Shown here piece after piece: positions 1-5,260 of a DNA stretch of 5,260 nucleotides (position 1 is its first letter; each line of letters starts with the position of its first letter). A program made the position numbers and the translations under genes. Origin of the DNA: a bacterium (GTDB lineage: Bacteria > B130-G9); contig DATLAJ010000139.1 of the NCBI GenBank assembly GCA_035527515.1, positions 1 to 5,260 on the forward strand. The letters are read 5' to 3'. Below the pieces are notes generated by a model, which saw only the letters and a list, made by a program, of their open reading frames with translations, had not been told where the DNA came from and ran no database searches.

Positions 1-138
1 TTTTTGAACGTAGGATTGCAGACCTATTGATGCGAAGGGTAATACGCAGGCCAGCAGGCACAAACGCCCAATACAAGTCGCATTAGCCTACAGAATCAAA
101 CCAGACAATTAGTCAAAGCGGAAACTCAGGCTAGCGTG
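1..138. other. Intergenic stretch with no recognisable gene
   Basis: This stretch lies beyond the terminator of the VWA gene and runs to the left edge. I found no open frame of useful length with a ribosome binding site on either strand, no tRNA-like cloverleaf and no strong inverted repeat. On the minus strand there are TTGACT-like and TTGATT-like hexamers near 90-110, but no good -10 partner at 16-18 bases, so I do not call a promoter. It may be the upstream region of a gene that begins outside the window. Confidence 0.5.
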
Positions 139-180
139 AAAAAGGCTTCTGCGGTTGACTGCTAATCTAAGCAGCAGCCC
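139..180 (-). terminator. Rho-independent terminator of the VWA gene
   Basis: Read on the minus strand, GGCTGCTGC (179-171) pairs with GCAGAAGCC (152-144). That gives a nine-position stem with a single G-A mismatch, around an 18-base loop, followed directly by five T residues (143-139). The upstream arm begins 13 bases after the stop codon of the VWA gene, which is the expected place. An alternative smaller hairpin, CTGCT/AGCAG, can form using the loop. The A-run on the plus strand could assist a converging gene, but none is visible. Confidence 0.75.
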
Positions 181-192
181 TCCGGCAGAACG

Positions 193-1425
193 TTATTCGC
201 CCTTCTTCTCCGCCTTGGGCTTTTCCTTGGATTCTTCTTTCTTTTGCTGTTCTTCAGATTTGGCCTCTGACTTAGGCTCTGCCTCCGCAGCAGGTTTTTC
301 CTTGGCTTGTTCGCCCTCTTTCGCGTCCGGCTTGGGCGTTTCGGCGGCTTCTGCTGCCTTCGCCTTCTCGGGGGCCTCTTTCGCCTGCGCAGCCGCAGCC
401 GCATCCTGTTCCTTCTTTTCCTTCAGAGCCTGCCTTGCCTGCTCATCTCGTGCCAGCTGGTCAGCTGTCTTCAGGATTCTGAACTTGTAGGATTTAAGAG
501 ATGATTTTGCCCACAACTTCGCTCCCTTATAGACGCCAACCTGGAGGTAATGCGGGCGGCCGTCTGCGGTAACATTGCCATTGGTCTGGTAGCTAAGCAC
601 GGCGCCTCTTGCACGAACGCTTTTTGAGATGCTCTCGTAAGTATCTGGCAGCGATTCTTCCGTGGGGGCGGTAAAGACCTTGCCATCTGTCTCGCGGCAG
701 ATTCGAGAGAAGGTTCTTGTATCAGCCTCAGGGCCGAGCGCCACGAAGAAGATTCTTATGTTGTGCTCTTTTGCGAAGCTTATCGCCGTGAACCATTCCC
801 GGACGCTGTTGTTATCCTCGCCGTCGCTCAGAACGATTATTACTTTCGCAGCATCACGGTAGGTGGGGTAGAACTTGTCGCTGGCGTCGGCCACAGCGTC
901 GTATATAGCGGTCTGACCACGAGGCTCTAGGTTTGCGATCGTTTTCTGAATCAGCTCAGTGTCGTTGGTGAAATCCTGAACGACTGGTGTGTAGCCGCGC
1001 CAACTATTGAACTCCATGACCATTACTTTGTCGTCCGGGCCCAGCCGTTCAAGATACGCCTTGACGCCCTCGGCCACCCTCTCCATTCGGCCGCGCATGC
1101 TACCGCTCGTGTCAATAAGGAAGACGGTTGCGATCATGCGAGAGGACTGCAGGGTGAAGTCAGTAATCGGTATCTCATCCTCGTAAAGCCTTAGCGTGAG
1201 GTCCCCGTTCAAAGAGATCTCCTCACCAGTGTAGTAGCGAAAGGCTACCTCGCAGTTGACCGTCGGAAAGTTGGAGATGTCTAGGTTGACGATCTTGAGA
1301 ACCGCCGGCTTGAAGCCCGGGAGAAACTTGGTCTCAGAGTGAGCAAGCGGCGATATTAGAAGCAAACAGATTACTGCAAGAACTAATGCCTCATACGTAA
1401 GGAATGCACGCTTCGTGCGGTTCAT
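193..1425 (-). CDS. Exported VWA-domain protein with charged low-complexity tail
   Basis: This encodes a protein of about 410 residues, predicted to be exported (numbering here starts at the GTG at 1428). Residues 1-31 look like a Sec signal peptide: basic start, hydrophobic core at about 14-28, and likely cleavage after Ala-His-Ser (31). Cys21 is not in a convincing lipobox. Residues 42-98 resemble the beta-sandwich that precedes VWA domains in many secreted VWA proteins. The VWA domain spans about 99-275 with a complete MIDAS metal site: DTSGS at 106-110, Thr173 in GQTAIYDA, and Asp202 in LSDGED. Such domains bind ligands or partner proteins through Mg2+ or Ca2+. Residues 321-411 are 68% Ala, Glu and Lys, with no membrane anchor or LPXTG signal. 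Two adjacent starts exist, GTG (1428) and ATG (1425). I prefer ATG, which sits six bases from an AGGAG, whereas GTG sits only three. A strong terminator follows the stop. The specific function is unknown. Confidence 0.9.
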   Translation of the reverse strand: MNRTKRAFLTYEALVLAVICLLLISPLAHSETKFLPGFKPAVLKIVNLDISNFPTVNCEVAFRYYTGEEISLNGDLTLRLYEDEIPITDFTLQSSRMIATVFLIDTSGSMRGRMERVAEGVKAYLERLGPDDKVMVMEFNSWRGYTPVVQDFTNDTELIQKTIANLEPRGQTAIYDAVADASDKFYPTYRDAAKVIIVLSDGEDNNSVREWFTAISFAKEHNIRIFFVALGPEADTRTFSRICRETDGKVFTAPTEESLPDTYESISKSVRARGAVLSYQTNGNVTADGRPHYLQVGVYKGAKLWAKSSLKSYKFRILKTADQLARDEQARQALKEKKEQDAAAAAQAKEAPEKAKAAEAAETPKPDAKEGEQAKEKPAAEAEPKSEAKSEEQQKKEESKEKPKAEKKGE

Positions 1426-1431
1426 CACGGT

Positions 1432-1438
1432 CTCCTTT
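1432..1438 (-). promoter_or_regulatory. Ribosome binding site of the VWA gene
   Basis: The minus strand reads AAAGGAG here, a canonical Shine-Dalgarno sequence. The spacer is 3 bases to the GTG at 1428 and 6 bases to the ATG at 1425, which favours the ATG as the true start. Confidence 0.75.
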
Positions 1439-1544
1439 CAAATTGTGAGAGCACGGTCTGAGATGCAACTGAGACTTTCCCATCTAACAGCCCGCCTTCC
1501 CTTCATTACTAGACAAGGTATCATAACTATCTCGTTCAAATCAA

Positions 1545-1593
1545 CCCGCGCTCGGCCGCAGAACCATGTCCTCTGTCCAACGTGTAGCGCGGG
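1545..1593 (-). terminator. Possible terminator or structured element after nadB
   Basis: An exact 8-base inverted repeat, CCCGCGCT (minus strand 1593-1586) and AGCGCGGG (1552-1545), begins 6 bases after the nadB stop codon. The stem is GC-rich and is followed on the minus strand by TTGATTT, which is T-rich but interrupted. The 33-base loop is long, although a short CAGA/TCTG stem could form inside it. Position and stem strength suggest nadB termination. The broken T-tract and long loop make this uncertain. Confidence 0.4.
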
Positions 1594-1599
1594 CCCAGA

Positions 1600-3198
1600 C
1601 TAAGCCAGCAGTGAGTCCAGCCCCATCTCTGCCGGAATCGTCCTATGAATGAGCCAATGCTGATCATCCGCTGAGGGGAAATCCGATCTGTAATGCGCTC
1701 CTCTGCTCTCAGTTCGCTCTGCCGCGGCAAACCGGATAGCGGCCGCGGTATAAAACATGTTTCTCGCCTCCAGCGCAGCAGGGTCCGGAAGCGTTATCTC
1801 CGCAAGGAAGGCAAGCCTTGACAGCACCGCACGGGCACTCTCGAGCCCCGCGAAGTCCCGTATTATGCCCACGTTCTCCCACATCATCTCCCGCATCTGC
1901 TTCTTTGCCTCGCCGATTTCGTTGAGAGAGATATCTGATCTCAAAGCGAGCTCGTGCACGAGACCTCGAATGAGCGACTCAGGAGGTCCAGCTGAACGCG
2001 CAAGCAGCTCTTTGGCCGAATCGCCAGCTCGTTTGCCAAATACTATCCCCTCGAGAAGGGAGTTGGAGGCGAGGCGGTTTGCCCCGTGGACCCCGGTGCC
2101 CGCAACCTCGCCGCACGCGAACAGCCCCGGCAAAGAGGCCTTGCCGTTCTTGTCCGATCGCACGCCGCCCATGATGTAATGCGCCGCGGGCCGGATCGGC
2201 AGCAAGTCCCTGTCGGCGCGCAGGCCGACCTTCAGACAGGTCTCGTATATCCGGGGAAAGCGCTCTTGAACAAAGCCCGACTTAAGATGTCTCAAGTCAA
2301 GATACATTTCATCGCTGCCCGACTCATGGATCTCCGTGACTATGGCGCGTGAGACGACGTCCCGGGGGGCAAGTTCCGCCTGAGGATGAGCCCTTAGCAT
2401 GAAGCGTTCGCCCTTGGCGTTTAGCAGGACACCACCCTCTCCTCTCATCGCCTCGGAGAGAAGAAATGTGGGCACACCTTTCTTGTAGAGTGCTGTTGGA
2501 TGAAACTGCACAAACTCCATGTCCGTGAGCTCCGCGCCAGCTCTGAAGGCGATCGCTGGGCCGTCCCCGGTTGAAACCTCTGGGTTGGTCGTAACAGAAT
2601 AAACTTGCCCAGCGCCGCCCGTCGCGAGAACCGTTGCCTGGGCCTCGACACAGACTAAGCAAAAACGCTGCTGGCCAACAAGAATGAACGCACCACAACA
2701 TGTGCCTTCGTGGACCAAGAGATCGATCGTGAATGCGTGGTCGAGAAATGTTATGTTCTCGTGTGGTTTGGCCTTTGCTAAAAGGGCGCGCTCGATCTCC
2801 GCCCCGGTCGAATCGCCATGCGAATGGATCACGCGCCTTTTACTATGTGCGCCCTCAAGGCTGAACCACAGCTTCCCGTTCTCTGTGTCAAACGAGGCGC
2901 CCCATTCGATCAGTTCTTCTATTCGTGTGGGGCCTTCTGTAACCAGTATTCGGACGGCATCCTTTTCGCAGAGCTCCGCGCCAGCCCTGAGAGTGTCCTG
3001 CTCATGAAAAACTATTTCGTCATCGTCGCTTAACGCCACCGCTACGCCGCCCTGAGCGTACTCGGTGCTACCCTCGGACAGCGCGGACTTAGCAAGGACC
3101 ACCACATCGCCCGCATCGGCTAGCGCTATTGCCGCTCTCAGGCCGGCCACGCCGCTGCCGATCACGAGGAAATCAGTCCTGAGAAGCTCGTAGTTCAC
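1600..3198 (-). CDS. nadB: L-aspartate oxidase (NadB)
   Basis: NadB is a cytoplasmic FAD enzyme that oxidises L-aspartate to iminoaspartate, passing electrons to oxygen or fumarate. NadA then condenses the product with dihydroxyacetone phosphate to make quinolinate for NAD. The 532-residue length is normal for the family. An FAD-binding GSGVAG lies at 14-19, followed by STEYAQGGVA (44-53). Other landmarks shared with the fumarate reductase/succinate dehydrogenase flavoprotein superfamily are RRVIHSHGDSTG (121-132), QFHPTAL (231-237), EAMRGEGG (249-256), LAPRDVVSRA (276-285), HYIMGGV (340-346) and GEVAGTGVHGANRLASNS (363-380). The arginines and histidines in these motifs match the substrate-binding positions known in NadB. 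The gene retains the NadB-type HGANR rather than a longer succinate dehydrogenase subunit layout, and it has the C-terminal helical domain (about 415-500). The start is GTG, with an in-frame TAG three codons upstream (3205-3207), so no earlier start is possible. nadA and nadC are not adjacent. Confidence 0.96.
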   Translation of the reverse strand: MNYELLRTDFLVIGSGVAGLRAAIALADAGDVVVLAKSALSEGSTEYAQGGVAVALSDDDEIVFHEQDTLRAGAELCEKDAVRILVTEGPTRIEELIEWGASFDTENGKLWFSLEGAHSKRRVIHSHGDSTGAEIERALLAKAKPHENITFLDHAFTIDLLVHEGTCCGAFILVGQQRFCLVCVEAQATVLATGGAGQVYSVTTNPEVSTGDGPAIAFRAGAELTDMEFVQFHPTALYKKGVPTFLLSEAMRGEGGVLLNAKGERFMLRAHPQAELAPRDVVSRAIVTEIHESGSDEMYLDLRHLKSGFVQERFPRIYETCLKVGLRADRDLLPIRPAAHYIMGGVRSDKNGKASLPGLFACGEVAGTGVHGANRLASNSLLEGIVFGKRAGDSAKELLARSAGPPESLIRGLVHELALRSDISLNEIGEAKKQMREMMWENVGIIRDFAGLESARAVLSRLAFLAEITLPDPAALEARNMFYTAAAIRFAAAERTESRGAHYRSDFPSADDQHWLIHRTIPAEMGLDSLLA

Positions 3199-3394
3199 TG
3201 CTTCCTACCGCTGCGCTTCAATCTTACCGGGGTGCGAGCACGGTCGGCCACTGAGGCGTAACGCTGTCTGGAGATGGTGGACATGAGATTCATCCAAGCC
3301 ATGCCGCTGCCGCGTGTGGAATCCAGCGCTTGAGGCGGCTACCACAGAAGTGGTTTGGGTTCTGTTGGGGCGTTATCACTGCATCGCCTCGAGG
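3199..3394. other. Intergenic region upstream of nadB
   Basis: These 196 bases separate the response regulator stop from the nadB start. I see no T-run terminator after the regulator. There is an 8-base palindrome, CCTCGAGG, at 3387-3394 directly after the stop, and a perfect 5-bp hairpin ACCAC/GTGGT at 3341-3354. A TAAGAT near 3222-3227 on the minus strand is -10-like but lacks a -35 partner, so no promoter is called. A 35-codon open frame (3195-3302, minus) reaches nadB with a 4-base GTGA overlap but has no ribosome binding site. The tract is unusually long if nadB were simply cotranscribed with the two-component genes. Confidence 0.45.
3201..3206 (-). promoter_or_regulatory. Ribosome binding site of nadB
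   Basis: The minus strand reads AGGAAG just before the GTG start at 3198. The AGGA core is separated from the start by four bases, which is slightly close. With the in-frame TAG at 3205-3207, it supports GTG as the initiation codon. The combination of a short spacer and GTG suggests moderate translation. Confidence 0.55.
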
Positions 3395-3760
3395 TCAGCT
3401 TGCGCCCTTTTCTTCAAGGATTTTGCGCACAGTAATTTTCAATTCGCTTAGATCGGATGATTTGACAATGTAGGCATCGGCGGCCCACGTCCTAAAATCG
3501 TCCTGATAGCTGCTGTAAGCAGTGTTCAGGATGACAGGGATCGATTTATCGCTTGTCATGATTTTTTGGAGCGTGTCCAGCCCGTCAAGTCCCTCCATCC
3601 TAATGTCGAGAACAATGATATCCGGCCTTTTCTCCGCGATGTTCTTAACCGCCTCTTCTCCCGAGCCGGCGAGTGTAACCTCCCAGCCTTCGTTTGAGAG
3701 CTCCTCCTCGTAGAGCATTCTCAAAGCAGCGTCATCATCCACAATCAGCACCGTAGCCAT
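3395..3760 (-). CDS. Stand-alone receiver-domain response regulator
   Basis: This 121-residue protein is a single CheY-like receiver domain with no DNA-binding or enzymatic output. It shows the full phosphorylation pocket: acidic residues Asp8-Asp10 (VDDD), phospho-acceptor Asp52 (LDIRM), Thr80 (NTAY) and Lys100 (IVKS). Tyr97 sits at the usual aromatic switch position. After the conserved lysine the usual proline is replaced by serine (VKSSD), a variation I associate with a stand-alone receiver group common in Deltaproteobacteria. The gene begins 36 bases after the stop of the upstream histidine kinase, so cotranscription and phosphotransfer from that kinase are the simplest reading. As a single domain it should act by binding a partner, serving as a phosphate sink, or passing phosphate on in a relay. 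The target cannot be read from the sequence. The ATG at 3760 is supported by a very strong ribosome binding site. Confidence 0.93.
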   Translation of the reverse strand: MATVLIVDDDAALRMLYEEELSNEGWEVTLAGSGEEAVKNIAEKRPDIIVLDIRMEGLDGLDTLQKIMTSDKSIPVILNTAYSSYQDDFRTWAADAYIVKSSDLSELKITVRKILEEKGAS

Positions 3761-3763
3761 ATC

Positions 3764-3777
3764 GGATCACCACCTTT
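3764..3777 (-). promoter_or_regulatory. Very long Shine-Dalgarno sequence of the response regulator
   Basis: The minus strand reads AAAGGTGGTGATCC, matching 12 of 13 positions of AAGGAGGTGATCC, the full complement of the conserved 16S rRNA 3' tail. The single mismatch is T for A inside the AGGAGG core. The AGGTGG core lies 9 bases from the ATG. Pairing this long suggests strong translation of the receiver relative to the kinase just upstream. Confidence 0.75.
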
Positions 3778-3796
3778 CGGTTTTTTCAAACAACAG

Positions 3797-5260
3797 TCAT
3801 GCCTCGTGAGCGAGCTTCGCTAGGGGTGTTGGTTTCTTAGTCTCTACTTTTCTTATTGGGATGGTCAACCGGAACGTTGAGCCCTGGCCGACCTTGCTCT
3901 CCATGGAGATGCTCCCTGACATGGCCTCAACGATCCTGTTGGCAAGAGGCAGTCCCAGACCTGTTCCACCGGGGCTCGATGTGTAGAAAGGATTGAATAT
4001 GAACTCCTTCTCACTCTCCTTTATGCCAACACCTGTATCGGAAATCGATAGCTGAAGATTCCCATCCTGACGGACGGACGAAACAGTGATTGTGCCCCCA
4101 TCAGGCATCGACTGTATCGCGTTTTGAAGCAGGTTAATAAAGACTTCCTTGAGCTTCTGTCGATCGAGCAGCATTAGCGGAAGGTCATCCTTAAGGTTTT
4201 TAACTATCCTGATCGATTTCTTCTCACATTCCGATGAGATCAGGTTCAGTGTCTCCATGATGAGAAAAGTGATGTTTCCAGGCTCATAGCGCGGCGTCTC
4301 ATCCATCGTCATTTTCAGAGCGTTGTTGAGGAGTTGCTCAAGCCGCGACACCTCGTCTGCGATGATCTGAGCATTATCGTGGAGCTCGCCTTGCTTAGGA
4401 AGCTTCTGAACCAAGACCCGAGCAAATCCCCCAATCAACGTCATCGGGTTCCTTATCTCATGGGCGAGGTCGGCAGTGAGGCGACCCATCTGCGCCAACT
4501 GCTGCGACCGAGCTATGATCTGCCGCTGCGAGCGAAGCCTCTTGTGTGCCTTGTCCAGGTCTGTTACCTGGCGGCGGAGCTGATCGTTCAAGGCGGCGGT
4601 ATGGATAGCGATCGCTACGAATGATGTGAAGGGTGCGATCGGCTCGAGGTCCTCATCGGGTATTGGGGCTCGCGTGACGAAATTGTCAACTACTACGACC
4701 CCAATCCTGCGCTCGTCCTTTACGAGTGGGAGCACGGCGAACGCATTAGTCTTGATCCCCTCGGCAATCGGCCACGCCCGTTTGTCCGAAGAGACGTCTG
4801 GAACGTTTATGATCATGTTTTCCATAAGCGATTGGACCAGGACATTATCTTGGCTGTTGAGCCGGAACCTAATCGGTTTCACGGCCTGGTTGATCTTGCT
4901 CTCCAGCCATATCTTATCCCATACCCTCATCAGCTCCTTGAGCGGCCTTTTTTCCTTTGGGAAGCGTCCCCAGATGCGCATGGCCTCCTCGTGGTCGTAG
5001 GGGCCTACGGCCATCTTGCCCGCAAGGAACTCCTCTGTGCTATTCACAAGAAAGAGGAACGCTCTATTGAAGCCAAAGCCCTCGCCAGCTGTTAGCGCGG
5101 TGAGCACCATATAGAGAACCTGCTCGAGCTCATAAGGCCCCAGAATCGCCTCGCTTATCTCCTGGACAGACCGCAGTCTCGCTATCTTTTGCCCAAGAAT
5201 CTTGTTAGTTTCTTTGATCGAGATATGATAGGAATACAGGTTTTTGACCATTCGGTCGAA
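3797..5260 (-). CDS. GAF-domain sensor histidine kinase, 5' end beyond the window
   Basis: This is a sensor kinase that would autophosphorylate on histidine and pass phosphate to a receiver, probably the one encoded 36 bases downstream. Numbering from the Met at 5251, a GAF sensor domain covers about 37-220 and a charged linker, probably coiled coil, about 221-253. The dimerisation/phospho-acceptor helix carries His264 in LAHEIRNP. The catalytic ATPase domain has the N box NLLQNAIQSM (373-382), G1 DTGVGI (405-410), an F box around 417-423 and G2 GTGLGL (429-434). All catalytic boxes are intact. No receiver domain is attached. The frame stays open to the window edge, no Shine-Dalgarno sequence precedes the Met at 5251, and the three codons before it give Phe-Asp-Arg. 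The resulting FDRMVKNL resembles the end of a HAMP domain. I infer that the true start is outside, with HAMP and membrane segments upstream. The GAF ligand is unknown. Confidence 0.92.
   Translation of the reverse strand, partial: FDRMVKNLYSYHISIKETNKILGQKIARLRSVQEISEAILGPYELEQVLYMVLTALTAGEGFGFNRAFLFLVNSTEEFLAGKMAVGPYDHEEAMRIWGRFPKEKRPLKELMRVWDKIWLESKINQAVKPIRFRLNSQDNVLVQSLMENMIINVPDVSSDKRAWPIAEGIKTNAFAVLPLVKDERRIGVVVVDNFVTRAPIPDEDLEPIAPFTSFVAIAIHTAALNDQLRRQVTDLDKAHKRLRSQRQIIARSQQLAQMGRLTADLAHEIRNPMTLIGGFARVLVQKLPKQGELHDNAQIIADEVSRLEQLLNNALKMTMDETPRYEPGNITFLIMETLNLISSECEKKSIRIVKNLKDDLPLMLLDRQKLKEVFINLLQNAIQSMPDGGTITVSSVRQDGNLQLSISDTGVGIKESEKEFIFNPFYTSSPGGTGLGLPLANRIVEAMSGSISMESKVGQGSTFRLTIPIRKVETKKPTPLAKLAHEA

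Noticed and set aside
155-504. Several open frames on both strands, including an Arg-rich 80-residue minus frame and Ser/Ala-rich plus frames
   Set aside because: They lie over the low-complexity Ala/Glu/Lys tail of the VWA gene. The codon bias of that tail removes stops from other frames. None has a ribosome binding site or a recognisable domain.
1520-1544. TATGAT (-10-like) and TTGATT (-35-like) hexamers on the minus strand ahead of the VWA gene
   Set aside because: The hexamers are separated by only 13 bases, too short for a standard sigma-70 promoter, and no extended -10 TG is present. Not called as a promoter.
1757-2701. Overlapping plus and minus frames of 88-140 residues
   Set aside because: They are out-of-frame or antisense to the intact, motif-complete nadB gene and show no recognisable domain.
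3341-3354. Small hairpin ACCAC-AGAA-GTGGT considered as a terminator of the response regulator
   Set aside because: The stem is only 5 bp and no T-run follows it on the minus strand.
3764-3778. Plus-strand GGATCACCACCTTT resembling the 3' end of 16S rRNA
   Set aside because: No other 16S sequence surrounds it and it falls between two protein genes. It is better read on the minus strand as the ribosome binding site of the receiver gene.
4334-5095. Plus-strand frames of 87-124 residues opposite the kinase
   Set aside because: They are antisense to a continuous histidine kinase gene with all catalytic boxes intact. No domain similarity is recognisable.
1-5260. Possibility of a defence system, mobile element or CRISPR array
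   Set aside because: There are no direct-repeat arrays, transposase or integrase motifs, nuclease genes or terminal inverted repeats. All four genes belong to familiar families: histidine kinase, receiver, NadB and VWA protein.

Overview
The window is bacterial DNA of moderate GC content. All four genes are on the minus strand, so transcription runs from the right edge toward position 1. In that order they are a membrane-type sensor histidine kinase cut by the right edge, a stand-alone receiver-domain response regulator, L-aspartate oxidase (NadB) and an exported von Willebrand factor A (VWA) domain protein. No mobile element, CRISPR array, rRNA, tRNA or phage gene is visible. The Gram-negative style signal peptide, the GAF-HisKA-HATPase architecture and the type of receiver domain recall Deltaproteobacteria/Desulfobacterota and related candidate phyla. 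That placement is an impression from protein style, not a demonstrated assignment.

Layout: positions 1-138 hold no recognisable gene. Positions 139-180 carry a convincing rho-independent terminator that closes the VWA gene (193-1425). A gap of about 175 bases then holds a possible weaker terminator for nadB and the VWA ribosome binding site. nadB fills 1600-3198 and starts with GTG. A 196-base gap (3199-3394) separates it from the response regulator (3395-3760), which lies only 36 bases downstream of the kinase (3797 to the right edge). The regulator has an exceptionally long Shine-Dalgarno sequence, almost a full complement of the 16S rRNA 3' end.

The kinase and receiver almost certainly form one transcription unit and probably one phosphotransfer pair. 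The receiver has no output domain, so any effect would have to pass through protein-protein contact or a further phosphorelay partner. NadB performs the first step of de novo NAD synthesis, but nadA and nadC are not beside it. The VWA protein is predicted to be periplasmic or outside the cytoplasmic membrane, with an intact metal-binding (MIDAS) site and a long Lys/Glu/Ala tail. Nothing in the sequence ties these last two genes functionally to the two-component pair or to each other, apart from a short shared motif upstream of both.

I do not see a new multi-gene system here. The observations most worth following are the HAMP-like residues at the right edge showing that the kinase continues beyond the window, the extreme ribosome binding site of the receiver gene, the shared 14-base motif upstream of nadB and the VWA gene, and the low-complexity tail of the VWA protein.
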